Source of the DNA: Pseudomonadota bacterium
Lineage (GTDB): Bacteria; Pseudomonadota; Alphaproteobacteria; Rhizobiales; Afifellaceae
DNA: 9,388 bases
NCBI GenBank assembly: GCA_023417735.1
Contig: JAEZEK010000241.1
Coordinates: 1-9,388, forward strand
Reading direction: 5' to 3'
The translations under genes and the position numbers were made by a program. The first letter of the stretch is position 1; every line of letters starts with the position of its first letter. Below are positions 1 to 8,242 of the stretch, piece by piece. Under the pieces are notes generated by a model. That model had not been told where the DNA came from. It saw only the letters and a program-made list of their open reading frames with translations, and ran no database searches.

Positions 1-240
1 CATGATGAGGTGCTCGACGCCGTCGCGCCGGACGAGGACGAGCCGGCGACGGTCGTCGATCGCGACGTGATCGACGACGGCGAGCCGCGGCCCGGTGCCC
101 TCGTGGCGGCGCACGCGGCCCCGCAGAAGGCGGCTCAGCATGATGAGCAGCAGCCCGAGCAGGAGGACGACTGCGAGCGCGCCGGCAACGGTCGCGACCG
201 GTGAGCCCGCGCCGAACAGCGCTGAAATCATCTCGCCCAT
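1..240 (-). CDS. FliO-like small inner-membrane protein (partial, 3' end outside window)
   Basis: The first 80 residues are visible. The ATG at 240 is preceded by a strong Shine-Dalgarno GGAGGAGG (246-253, 5 nt spacing), which decides the start over a second ATG three codons in. Residues about 13-37 form one hydrophobic helix rich in Leu and Val, with a short N-terminus in front. A basic stretch follows (RLLRGRVRRH), then the segment RLAVVDHVAIDDRRRLVLVR and RDGVEHLIM. The pattern of one TM helix followed by a small cytoplasmic beta domain with 'R-L-V-L-V-R-R-D-x-V-E-H-L' resembles the FliO-like domain proteins annotated in Hyphomicrobiales, where the next residues are usually an IGG motif. 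True FliO assists assembly of the flagellar type III export gate, but whether this protein acts in flagellar export is not shown here, and no flagellar gene is visible nearby. It is divergent from cckA. Family call fairly sure, function unsure. Confidence 0.7.
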   Translation of the reverse strand, partial: MGEMISALFGAGSPVATVAGALAVVLLLGLLLIMLSRLLRGRVRRHEGTGPRLAVVDHVAIDDRRRLVLVRRDGVEHLIM

Positions 241-297
241 CTGCACCTCCTCCGCAGTCCCGTCGGCTGGGCGGGCGCGTTGTTCCTGGCCGCCGCA

Positions 298-326
298 TCC
301 ATAGCGTCCGGGCGGGCCCGCTTCAA
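298..326 (-). promoter_or_regulatory. Possible sigma-70-type promoter for the FliO-like gene
   Basis: On the minus strand, TTGAAG (321-326) and TATGGA (298-303) are separated by exactly 17 nt, resembling -35 and -10 hexamers. Transcription would begin near 291, giving a leader of about 50 nt with the Shine-Dalgarno in the expected place. The match is partial (4/6 and 3/6), so this is only a candidate. Confidence 0.3.
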
Positions 327-341
327 ACCCATCCTCGGCTC

Positions 342-380
342 CCGGGCGCGAGCGCGGCGTTGAAAAGCCGCCGCGCCCGG
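342..380. repeat. Strong GC-rich inverted repeat between the FliO-like gene and cckA
   Basis: GCGCGGCG (352-359) and CGCCGCGC (369-376) are perfect 8-bp arms around a 9-nt AT-rich loop, TTGAAAAGC (360-368). A longer pairing is also possible: CCGGGCGCG (342-350) plus GCG (357-359) pairs with CGCCGCGCCCGG (369-380) if six bases (351-356) bulge out. There is no T-tract, so it does not look like an intrinsic terminator. The loop contains TTGAAA (360-365), a good -35-like hexamer for plus-strand transcription into cckA, but no good -10 follows at 16-18 nt. Role unknown; it could be an operator or a leader structure. Confidence 0.45.
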
Positions 381-434
381 TCCAAGGTCGCCCGGGCAAT
401 GCCGCGCCGAATCGGCTGCCCGTGGGGCAGAGTT

Positions 435-2963
435 ATGGCGATGGGGCAAATCGAGACCGATGCGGCGATGACGACCCGGCCCGCCCGGACGGGCAATCCC
501 CTGCCGCTTCTGCTGCTGGGGCTGGCTCTTCTCGTCGCCGCCGGCGCCTACTGGGCGTTGCCGCCGGCGCTCGCCAACGTCATCGTCCTCGCCGCGCTCG
601 GGCTCCTGGCGACGGCCGGGGTGGTGGCGCTCTTCGCCGCGGCGGCCGGCCTGCTCGCCTTCCGGTCGGCACCTGCGTCAGGGACGGACGAGGACGAGAA
701 CGCGCGCGCCTTCCTGGAGGCGCTCCCCGACGGGGCGCTGATCGCCACGGGCCACGGCAGCCCGGTCAAGGCGAACCCGGCCTATCTGAAGCTCGCCGGG
801 ATGGAACAGGGTGCCGACGTGCCCTCCGTGGAGCGGCTCTTCTCAGGCAATCCCGACGCATCGGAAGCGATCTACCGGCTGGCGGCCGCGGTCGAGCGGG
901 GCAGGCGCGCCACCGAGGAGGTCCGCATGCCCGGCGGGATCGGCGGCCGGGCGAGCGGGGCGCGCTGGTATCGCATCCGGGTCAACCCGATCGCGGCCGG
1001 CCGCGACCAGGTCGCCTGGCTCGTCGCGGACATCACCCGCGAGCGCGAGCACCAGGAGAACATCTTCCGCGAGCTGCAGAACGCGATCGACTATCTCGAC
1101 CACGCGCCGGCCGGCTTCTTCTCGCTCGAGCCGGACGGGCGGATCCGGTACCTGAACGCCACGCTCGCCGAATGGCTCGGCATCGACCTCGCCGAGTTCG
1201 AGCCGGGCGCCCACCACATCCGGAGCTTCCTGACCGTCGAGAGCCTCTCGGTCCTCCAGGCGGCGAGCCCGACGCGCGGCGGATCCGGCTCCGAAAGCAT
1301 CGACGTGGACCTCGTCCGCACCGACGGCACGCGGCTGCCGGTCAGGCTTCTGCACCGGGTGCCGCTCGCGCCGGACGGCACGATCGGGGCGTCGCGCACG
1401 CTCGTCCTCGACATGCGCCTGCGCGACGACAGGGAAGCCGGCCGCATCGCCGAGATGCGGTTCGCGCGCTTCTTCAACAACACGCCGATGGCGATCGCAT
1501 CCGTCGACAGGAGTGGCCAGCTCGCGCTCACCAATGCCCGGTTCGTCATGCTGTTCGGCCGGGCCGCCGCGAGCGGGCAGCCGCGCCGCCTGGCCGACGT
1601 CGTCCAGCCGGGCGACCGTGCGGCGCTCGCCGCCGCCGTCGATGCGGCCATCGCCGGCCAGAACGACATCCCGCCCGTCGACGCCGCCTTCGCGGACGCG
1701 CCCGAGCGGAGCGCGCGCTTCTTCGTCAGCCCGATCGTGGAGGCGCAGGAGAGCGAGGACGCGGCGATCATCTATGCGCTCGAGACGACCGAGCAGCGCG
1801 CGCTCGAGGCGCAGTTCGCCCAGAGCCAGAAGATGCAGGCGGTCGGGCAGCTCGCCGGCGGCATCGCTCACGACTTCAACAACGTCCTGACCGCCATCAT
1901 CGGCTTCTCGGACCTGCTGCTCACCAGCCATCGGCCGACCGATCCGGCGTTCCAGGACATCATGAACATCAAGCAGAACGCCAACCGGGCGGCGGGCCTC
2001 GTGCGCCAGCTCCTCGCGTTCTCGCGCCGGCAGACGCTGAGGCCGAAGACGATCGACCTCGCCGACGTGCTCTCCGACCTCTCCGTCCTGCTCGACCGGC
2101 TGCTCGGCGAGCGGGTCCAGCTGAAGGTCGAGCACGGCCGCGATCTCTGGCCGATCCGGGCCGACCTGAACCAGCTCGAGCAGGTGATCGTCAATCTCGC
2201 CGTCAACGCCCGCGACGCCATGCCGGAGGGCGGAACGCTCACGATCCGCACGCGCAACGTGCCGGAAGCCGAAACCGCGGGCTATCGCGAGCAGGGCTTC
2301 CGGCCGGGCGATTTCGTCCTGATCGAGGTCGCCGACACCGGGACGGGCATGGATCCGGACGTGGTGGAGAAGATCTTCGAGCCGTTCTTCTCGACCAAGG
2401 AGGTGGGCAAGGGGACCGGCCTCGGCCTTTCCACCGTCTACGGCATCGTGAAGCAGACCGGCGGCTACATCTACGTGGACAGCAAGCCCGGCGAGGGCTC
2501 CGTCTTCCGCATCCTGCTGCCGCGTCATCAGCCCAAGTCGGACGAGGAGGCGGCGCGGAAGTCCGCTTCCGCCGTCCCCTCCGATCTCACCGGCAATGCG
2601 CGCATCCTGCTGGTGGAGGACGAGGAGGCGGTCCGCGCCTTCGCGAGCCGGGCGCTCGCGGCACGCGGCTACCGCGTTCACGAGGCCGCGTCGGGCAGCG
2701 AGGCGCTGGAGGTCATGCGCCAGCTCGAGAAGCCGGTCGACCTCGTCATCAGCGACGTCGTCATGCCGGGCATGGACGGGCCGAGCCTCATCGCGGAGGT
2801 TCGCAAGCTGCAGCCGAAGGTGAAGGTGATCTTCGTTTCAGGCTATGCCGAGGACGCCTTCGCCAAGCACCTGCCCGAGGACGAGTCCTTCCAGTTCCTG
2901 CCGAAGCCGTTCTCGCTCAAGGAGCTCGCGACCGCGGTCAAGAAGAGCCTGGGGGAGAGCTGA
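435..2963 (+). CDS. cckA: Hybrid sensor histidine kinase CckA
   Basis: CckA is the membrane kinase/phosphatase that, through ChpT, controls phosphorylation of the cell-cycle regulators CtrA and CpdR in Alphaproteobacteria. With the ATG at 435 it has 842 residues. Two hydrophobic segments (about 23-42 and 46-76) anchor it. Three PAS-like repeats follow (about 92-200, 215-330 and 340-455). The HisKA domain carries GGIAHDFNN with the phospho-accepting His479. The ATPase domain shows the N box [14 protein letters not shown] (587-600), DTGTGMD (634-640) and GKGTGLGLS (from 658). A C-terminal receiver domain (about 722-840) has the acidic pair at 729-730, phospho-acceptor Asp774 in [10 protein letters not shown], and Lys824 in the LPKPF motif. 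Every residue expected for phosphorelay is present. The start is uncertain: GGGGCAG lies just upstream of 435, but ATGs at 399, 441 and 468 are also in frame. A GANTC site (409-413), the CcrM methylation target, lies 21 bp upstream of the start. recA follows on the same strand. Confidence 0.93.
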   Translation: MAMGQIETDAAMTTRPARTGNPLPLLLLGLALLVAAGAYWALPPALANVIVLAALGLLATAGVVALFAAAAGLLAFRSAPASGTDEDENARAFLEALPDGALIATGHGSPVKANPAYLKLAGMEQGADVPSVERLFSGNPDASEAIYRLAAAVERGRRATEEVRMPGGIGGRASGARWYRIRVNPIAAGRDQVAWLVADITREREHQENIFRELQNAIDYLDHAPAGFFSLEPDGRIRYLNATLAEWLGIDLAEFEPGAHHIRSFLTVESLSVLQAASPTRGGSGSESIDVDLVRTDGTRLPVRLLHRVPLAPDGTIGASRTLVLDMRLRDDREAGRIAEMRFARFFNNTPMAIASVDRSGQLALTNARFVMLFGRAAASGQPRRLADVVQPGDRAALAAAVDAAIAGQNDIPPVDAAFADAPERSARFFVSPIVEAQESEDAAIIYALETTEQRALEAQFAQSQKMQAVGQLAGGIAHDFNNVLTAIIGFSDLLLTSHRPTDPAFQDIMNIKQNANRAAGLVRQLLAFSRRQTLRPKTIDLADVLSDLSVLLDRLLGERVQLKVEHGRDLWPIRADLNQLEQVIVNLAVNARDAMPEGGTLTIRTRNVPEAETAGYREQGFRPGDFVLIEVADTGTGMDPDVVEKIFEPFFSTKEVGKGTGLGLSTVYGIVKQTGGYIYVDSKPGEGSVFRILLPRHQPKSDEEAARKSASAVPSDLTGNARILLVEDEEAVRAFASRALAARGYRVHEAASGSEALEVMRQLEKPVDLVISDVVMPGMDGPSLIAEVRKLQPKVKVIFVSGYAEDAFAKHLPEDESFQFLPKPFSLKELATAVKKSLGES

Positions 2964-2970
2964 CCGGCTC

Positions 2971-2999
2971 TTTACAGGCGTGAACAAAAAGAGTACGGA
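2971..2999 (+). promoter_or_regulatory. Candidate recA promoter with overlapping LexA (SOS) box
   Basis: GAAC (2982-2985), seven bases AAAAAGA, then GTAC (2993-2996) match the alphaproteobacterial LexA box GAAC-N7-GAAC except for one base in the second half-site. The box sits 60 bp before the recA ATG, within a possible promoter of TTTACA (2971-2976), a 17-nt spacer and TACGGA (2994-2999). The -35 is good and the -10 weak. LexA bound here would block RNA polymerase, which fits known SOS control of recA in this class. The position and sequence are seen directly; LexA binding is inferred. Confidence 0.65.
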
Positions 3000-3056
3000 T
3001 CGTGCTCATCCGGAGCCGGACTACCACCGAATAGCCCTTGAACGGGAGTGCGCGAG

Positions 3057-4133
<1,077 letters not shown>

Positions 4134-4144
4134 ACCGGAACCGC

Positions 4145-4170
4145 CCCGGCGGATGCCCCGCCGGGCCTTT
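4145..4170 (+). terminator. Intrinsic terminator-like hairpin after recA
   Basis: CCCGGCGG (4145-4152) and CCGCCGGG (4158-4165) are perfect 8-bp arms around a 5-nt loop ATGCC, followed by CCTTT. It begins 11 bp after the recA stop codon. The stem is strong but the T-run is short (TTT), so termination may be partial or helped by Rho. The other strand has no T-run, so it is unlikely to serve the convergent operon. Confidence 0.65.
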
Positions 4171-4211
4171 GCCACGCGTTGCGGGCCGGCGCGTTGTTGG
4201 ACTTCGGAGTG

Positions 4212-4760
4212 CTAGCTTGCCGGGTAGACCCGGCGCCAGTCCGCCGGCCTCCGGCCCTGGCATCTCTCCTCGACGGCGAAGCGGTCGAGGCGGTAGGCGT
4301 AGCCGGTCCAGGTCCACTCGCCATAGGTCCCGCAATCGCCCTTCGCCGACGCCTTGTAATGGGCCGTGAGGCGCGGGCCGTCGAGGGCGATGTTGTAGAG
4401 GAGATCGGTGCCGCTCCAGCCGTGGTCCTTCGACCAGGTCGCGAAATAGAGCACGGTGACGCCGCCGACTTCCCCGCTTTCGCGGACGTAAAGGCGATAG
4501 GTGGTGTTCGCGCCGCTTGCGGTGCAGGGGATCGCGAAGAGGGTCGCGGTCGGGCTCAGCGTCGACGCGATGCCCCGGAATCGTTTCATGTGGTCGGATG
4601 CCGGGTCCTCGCAGTCGGATTCGGCGTGCCTGGCGAGCACCATGCCGATCGCGGTCTCGTGCTCCGCGGCCGTACCGTCGGGCGGTGCGGGGCCGGTCTG
4701 TGCGGCTGCGGCGGGCGCCGTCGCGAGCAGGATCAGTGCGGCGAGCATTCTGTCTCTCAT
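4212..4760 (-). CDS. Exported DUF1176-like protein
   Basis: This 182-residue protein begins with a clear Sec signal peptide (MRDRMLAALILLATAPAAAA, cleavage after about residue 20), so it is probably periplasmic. The mature part has four cysteines (50, 79, 143, 167), an even number compatible with disulfides. The C-terminal pattern LYNIALDG, then KGDCGTYGEWTWTG, then FAVEERCQGR and DWRRVYPA resembles the end of the DUF1176 family (small periplasmic proteins of unknown function). The match is by eye and the protein is shorter than many DUF1176 members, so it may be a C-terminal-type relative. The ATG at 4760 lies 5 nt after the stop of the RNase T2 gene, with GGTGA overlapping that stop as a weak ribosome site, which suggests translational coupling. 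An internal ATG at 4748 is possible but would shorten the signal peptide. No biochemical function can be assigned. Confidence 0.75.
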   Translation of the reverse strand: MRDRMLAALILLATAPAAAAQTGPAPPDGTAAEHETAIGMVLARHAESDCEDPASDHMKRFRGIASTLSPTATLFAIPCTASGANTTYRLYVRESGEVGGVTVLYFATWSKDHGWSGTDLLYNIALDGPRLTAHYKASAKGDCGTYGEWTWTGYAYRLDRFAVEERCQGRRPADWRRVYPAS

Positions 4761-4765
4761 CTCGT

Positions 4766-5425
4766 TCACCGTGCAGCGGGGAGCCTCAGTCGGCGAGCCT
4801 GGCAGCCGTTCCGGTCGACTTCCGGGCAGCGGCGGAATTCCAGTTCGCGCGTCATGCAGATGCGGACGTCGGCGAGGTGGCCGTCGCGGCAGGACAGCGC
4901 GATGCCGCGCTCGCTCATGCCCGGATTGACCGCCAGGAAGGCGTGCTCGACATCGCGCGCCGAGAAGGTGCGCGCCCGAACCGCGTCGGCGAGGCTTTCG
5001 GGGATCCGCACGCGCTCGAAGGCGGCGCGCATCGTTTCGAAGTAGCTGTCCTGGTCGAGCCCGGTGCAGCGCCCGTGCTTGCGCCACTGCCAGCCTGCGG
5101 CGCCGGCGTCCGGGATGAGGTCGGAGACCGAGCGGGCGAGGCTGTTCGGGACCCGCGACGGGCGGGCGCTTTCGCAGAACGCGGGATAACCCGTCTCGTG
5201 CTGGGGCCAGAGGCCGTGGACCGTGAAGGCGCGCGGCGCGCCGTCGCCGCATCCGGGCGTGCGCCGCCCGTTTTCCGTGAGCGCGCAATGACTCGGATGC
5301 CAGGAGAGGGCGAGCACGTAGAAATCGAAATCGCCGGCGCGGTGGCCGGTGCCGTCGCCTGCCGCGACGCTGCCGGCTGCCGCCTGGAGGAGGCAGGCGG
5401 CGAGCGCGGCGGCTGAGAGCCTCAA
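4766..5425 (-). CDS. Exported ribonuclease T2-family protein
   Basis: RNase T2 enzymes cut RNA endonucleolytically through a 2',3'-cyclic phosphate; bacterial members such as E. coli RNase I are periplasmic. The coding frame lacks an ATG at its natural beginning. The best start is TTG at 5425-5423, overlapping the TGA of the upstream gene (TTGA), which gives 219 residues and a proper signal peptide (MRLSAAALAACLLQAAAGSV, then AA; cleavage near residue 22). Active-site segment 1 is intact: FTVHGLWPQH, with catalytic His70. Segment 2 reads WQWRKHGRC (112-120). His117 and Lys116 are present, but the residue aligned with the usual catalytic Glu (as in E. coli YEYAKHGAC) is Gln113, and the leading His of the common HEWxKHG motif is Trp112. 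Eight cysteines in the mature part allow four disulfides. A second reading would begin further upstream at a non-standard codon, which is less likely. Family certain; full catalytic activity uncertain. Confidence 0.88.
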   Translation of the reverse strand: MRLSAAALAACLLQAAAGSVAAGDGTGHRAGDFDFYVLALSWHPSHCALTENGRRTPGCGDGAPRAFTVHGLWPQHETGYPAFCESARPSRVPNSLARSVSDLIPDAGAAGWQWRKHGRCTGLDQDSYFETMRAAFERVRIPESLADAVRARTFSARDVEHAFLAVNPGMSERGIALSCRDGHLADVRICMTRELEFRRCPEVDRNGCQARRLRLPAAR

Positions 5426-5865
5426 CGGACGGTTCGGCAGGCCGCGTCGTGCACGTACCAGGGATCGAGCCCGAGCACGCAGAAGTCGATGCCCGTCCCG
5501 ATCGAGGCGAAGCCCGTCTGCTCCTCGATCGTGTAGTAGACCGTGCGCACGCTGCCGTCGGTCATCACCGCGGAGCCCTCGCAGAAGGTGGTCGGGATCA
5601 TCCGGATCGCCTGATGCTCGTCCGGCCGCAGGCGTGGATAGTCGATACGCTGCATCACGAAGCCGCGCTGCCAGGTGTGCCGTTCCGCCCAGGCGAACCG
5701 CTCCAGGATGCGGCCGATCACCTTGGGGCGGCTGCAGGGCGTCTCGACCAGGGCGACTGCGGCGGCCGGCCCCATCCGGACCGAAAGGTCGGCGGCGGGT
5801 GCGGTCCCGGCCGTCGTCGCGGCGGCGAGGCACGCGGCGGCGGCAGACAGCAGGCGTGAGCGCAT
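5422..5865 (-). CDS. Conserved exported protein of unknown function
   Basis: The product has 147 residues. The ATG at 5865 has a near-perfect Shine-Dalgarno, AAGGAGG (5871-5877), with 5 nt spacing, so the start is secure although the frame is open further upstream. Residues 1-25 are a Sec signal peptide (ending TAPAA before DLSV). The mature protein has four cysteines (44, 95, 129, 142), an ERFAWAERHTW segment, FCEGSAVMTDGSVRTVYYTI and a C-terminal GLDPWYVHDAACRTVR. From memory, small Hyphomicrobiales proteins with the pattern 'YC-x-A, DG-x-x-R-x-V-Y-Y-x-I, G-x-D-P-W-x-V, C-R' are widespread and uncharacterised, and this appears to be one. It is the first gene of a three-gene operon and its TGA overlaps the TTG start of the RNase T2 gene. 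The likely location is the periplasm, with disulfides. No function is known to me. Confidence 0.85.
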   Translation of the reverse strand: MRSRLLSAAAACLAAATTAGTAPAADLSVRMGPAAAVALVETPCSRPKVIGRILERFAWAERHTWQRGFVMQRIDYPRLRPDEHQAIRMIPTTFCEGSAVMTDGSVRTVYYTIEEQTGFASIGTGIDFCVLGLDPWYVHDAACRTVR

Positions 5866-6142
5866 CGGAACCTCCTTGGGCTTCGAACCATGCCGCGGCA
5901 ACGGCGCGGAATCAAGAATCTCGGAGCGGCGGCGTGCCCGGGCGCGGCGATCTGACGGGCGGCCTCGGCGGACGCCTCTTGCCAAAGCCCGTGCCGACTG
6001 AGACGATTTCCCCCGCCTCGGCCGGGCCGGGTGCAATGCCGTGCCCACCCCGCGCCCGAGGAACGAGATCGGACCTCTCACGCCTCGGCACAGGCCGCGT
6101 GGCTGCGCGCCGGTGGCGAACGAGGGCGCGCAGGGAGGAATC
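5866..6142. promoter_or_regulatory. Divergent regulatory region of the exported operon and the EF-G-like gene
   Basis: This 277-bp gap must hold the promoters of both flanking transcription units. The only candidate on the minus strand is TTGATT (5910-5915) and CATGGT (5887-5892) with 17 nt between them; its -10 is weak and it would give a leader of only about 15 nt. No convincing plus-strand promoter was found. Two GAATC sites (5909-5913 and 5916-5920) lie near the exported operon and a third (6138-6142) abuts the EF-G-like start codon; GANTC is the CcrM methylation target in this class. No open frame with a credible start and protein-like composition was seen inside the gap. Confidence 0.35.
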
Positions 6143-8194
6143 ATGACCGATAGCGCACGCAGGAGCGGACCCCGCTGCATTGCCATTGTCGGCCCGTTCG
6201 CCAGCGGCAAGACGACGGTACTCGAAGAAATCCTTGCCCGGACGGGCGCGATCGAGAAGCCCGGCTCCGTGACCGGCGGCAACAGCGTCGGCGACAGTTC
6301 CCGCGAGGCGCGCGCCCACGGCATGAGCGTGGAGTGCAACATCGCAGAGGCCGACTTCCTAGGCGACAGCTACACCTTCGTCGACTGCCCCGGATCGGTC
6401 GAGTTCACCTACGAGATGGAGCCCGTGCTGGCCGCCGTCGATGCGGCGATCGTCGTCGCCGAGCCCGACGAGAAGAAGATCCCCGCCCTCCAGGTCGTGC
6501 TGCGCGGGCTCGAGGAGCGCAACATTCCGCGCTTCCTGTTCCTCAACAAGATCGACAAGGCGAATATCGGCGTGCGCGAGGCGCTCGCGCTCCTCCAGCC
6601 CGCGTCCCAGACGCCGCTCGTGCTCCGGCAGATCCCGATCTGGAAGGACGGCATCGCGACCGGCTTCATCGATCTCGCGCTCGACCGCGCCTTCGTCTAC
6701 CGCGAGCACGCGGCGAGCGAGGTCATCGACGTCGGCGGCGACGACGAGGCGCGGCGGAAGGAAGCGCGCTACACCATGCTGGAGACGCTCGCCGATCACG
6801 ACGACGCGCTCATGGAGCAGTTGCTCGAGGAGATCGAGCCGCCGCGGGACGCCATCTTCGCCGACCTTGTCCGGGAGCTCCGGGAAGGCGAGATCGTGCC
6901 GGTCCTGATCGGCTCGGCGATGAACGGCAACGGCATCCTGAGGCTCCTGAAGGCGCTCCGCCACGAGGCGCCCGGCATCCGCGAGACGTGCGAGCGGCTC
7001 GGGCTGGGCGACGCGGCCCGCCCCGGCGCCCCCATCATGAAGACCATCCACACCACCCATGGCGGCAAGCTCTCGGTGGCCCGCATCCTGGCCGGCCGCG
7101 TCGACGAGGGCGCCGAGCTCCTGACGCCGCGGGGCGAGGCGGCGAAGGTAGGCGGCATCAGCCGCCTCGTCGGCCAGAAGTCGGCGAAGCGCGGGGCGGC
7201 GGAGGCGGGCGAGACGGTGGCCCTCGGCAAGATGGATGCGGTGCGTACCGGCGACACGCTCGTTCCGCGCGGCGCCGCGGCACCGGCCGTCCCGGTGCGC
7301 GAGCCGCAGCAGCCGGTCCTGCAGAAGGTCGTGAAGCTCGGCGAGCGCAAGGACGAGGTGAAGCTCTCGGCCGCTCTCTCCCGCATGGGGGAGGAGGATC
7401 CCTCCCTCATCGTCACCCATCGCCAGGACACCGGCGAGACGCTCATCGGCGGCCAGGGGGAGATGCATCTGCGCGTCGCCGTCGAGCGGCTCGCCAACAA
7501 GTACGGCCTGGCGCTGGCGACGAGCCCGGCGCTGGTACCCTATCGCGAGACGATCCGCGGCGCGGCGACGAAGCGCGGCCGGCACAAGAAGCAGAGCGGG
7601 GGGCACGGCCAGTTCGGCGACGTGGTGCTTGAAGTGAAGCCGGTGCCGCGCGGGTCCGGCATAGAATTCTCGAGCGCGATCACCGGCGGCGTCGTGCCGA
7701 AGCAGTACATCCCGGCGGTCGAGGCGGGCGTCCGCGAAGCGCTGCAGGCCGGCCCGCTCGGCGGCTTCCCGGTGGTCGACGTTGCGGTGACGCTCGCCGA
7801 CGGCTCCTATCACACGGTCGATTCGTCCGAGCAGGCGTTCCGCATGGCGGCCATCCTCGGCATGCGCGAGGCGCTCCCGGAGTGCCAGCCGGTCCTGCTC
7901 GAGCCGATCCTGAAGGTTTCCGTGGCGGTGCCGAACGAGGCGACGGCGCGCGTCAACGCCATCGTCTCCAGCCGGCGCGGACAGCTCATGGGCTACGACG
8001 CGCGGCCGGGCTGGAACGGCTGGGACGTCGTCGAGGCGCTCATCCCGGAGGCCGAGATCGCCGACCTCATCATCGAGCTCCGCTCCGCGACGGCCGGCGT
8101 CGGCACCTTCACGACCACCTTCGACCACCTGGCCGAGGTGCAGGGCCGCCTGGCCGACGACGTGCTGGCGAACGCGGGGAAGAAGGCCGCCTAG
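6143..8194 (+). CDS. Elongation factor G-like translational GTPase
   Basis: The product has 683 residues and the full EF-G domain order. The ATG at 6143 follows GGGAGG (6133-6138, 4 nt spacing). The GTPase domain has the P-loop GPFASGKT (17-24), a switch I region HGMSVE in place of the usual RGITI, G3 as DCPGSVEF (81-88) where EF-G has DTPGHVDF, and G4 NKID (135-138). Later come domain II (about 290-370), domain III (KVVKLGERKDEVKLSAALSR, GQGEMHLRVAVERL), domain IV (GRHKKQSGGHGQFGDVVLEV, AGPLGGFPVVDVAVTLADGS) and domain V (EPILKVSVAVPNEA, SSRRGQLMGYDA). The catalytic His of G3 is Ser85, and switch I lacks the conserved Thr. As I recall, Alphaproteobacteria carry a paralogue with these features besides canonical fusA, so this is probably that paralogue and not the essential translocase. 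Its role, perhaps ribosome recycling or a regulatory interaction, is unknown. It converges on lsrB. Confidence 0.9.
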   Translation: MTDSARRSGPRCIAIVGPFASGKTTVLEEILARTGAIEKPGSVTGGNSVGDSSREARAHGMSVECNIAEADFLGDSYTFVDCPGSVEFTYEMEPVLAAVDAAIVVAEPDEKKIPALQVVLRGLEERNIPRFLFLNKIDKANIGVREALALLQPASQTPLVLRQIPIWKDGIATGFIDLALDRAFVYREHAASEVIDVGGDDEARRKEARYTMLETLADHDDALMEQLLEEIEPPRDAIFADLVRELREGEIVPVLIGSAMNGNGILRLLKALRHEAPGIRETCERLGLGDAARPGAPIMKTIHTTHGGKLSVARILAGRVDEGAELLTPRGEAAKVGGISRLVGQKSAKRGAAEAGETVALGKMDAVRTGDTLVPRGAAAPAVPVREPQQPVLQKVVKLGERKDEVKLSAALSRMGEEDPSLIVTHRQDTGETLIGGQGEMHLRVAVERLANKYGLALATSPALVPYRETIRGAATKRGRHKKQSGGHGQFGDVVLEVKPVPRGSGIEFSSAITGGVVPKQYIPAVEAGVREALQAGPLGGFPVVDVAVTLADGSYHTVDSSEQAFRMAAILGMREALPECQPVLLEPILKVSVAVPNEATARVNAIVSSRRGQLMGYDARPGWNGWDVVEALIPEAEIADLIIELRSATAGVGTFTTTFDHLAEVQGRLADDVLANAGKKAA

Positions 8195-8213
8195 GCGGGG
8201 CGTGCACCGGCGG

Positions 8214-8242
8214 GCGGCGCAGGTCAGTAGTTCCAGCGCCGC
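8214..8242. repeat. Inverted repeat at the convergent gene ends
   Basis: GCGGCGC (8214-8220) and GCGCCGC (8236-8242) are perfect 7-bp arms around a 15-nt loop spanning the lsrB stop codon. It could help end transcription between the EF-G-like gene and lsrB, whose stop codons are only 29 bp apart. No T-run follows on either strand and the loop is long, so a terminator call is not justified. Confidence 0.25.

Noticed and set aside
10..304. Short plus-strand frames at the left edge
   Set aside because: They are the complement of the FliO-like gene, which has a strong ribosome-binding site, a membrane helix and a recognisable conserved segment.
843..2681. A 612-codon open frame on the minus strand opposite cckA
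   Set aside because: It lies entirely antisense to a well-supported kinase gene. Its product is dominated by Arg, Asp, Glu, Leu and Val in the pattern produced by the complement of GC-rich codons, with no recognisable domain.
422..2983. An 853-codon second frame on the plus strand within cckA
   Set aside because: Its translation is Arg/Ala/Gly-rich and lacks motifs, while the other frame encodes every conserved CckA motif.
4761..5288. A possible fusion of the DUF1176-like protein with a longer N-terminal region
   Set aside because: The open frame continues upstream, but that part overlaps the RNase T2 gene in another frame and has Arg/Pro-rich shadow composition. The signal peptide at 4760 marks the true start.
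5866..6142. Upstream extension of the EF-G-like gene (in-frame ATG at 6041)
   Set aside because: The added 34 residues are not EF-G-like, whereas the ATG at 6143 has a good Shine-Dalgarno and begins just before the P-loop as expected.
6359..8128. A 589-codon open frame on the minus strand opposite the EF-G-like gene
   Set aside because: Same artefact: a long antisense frame created by strong third-position GC bias, with low-complexity composition and no domain resemblance.
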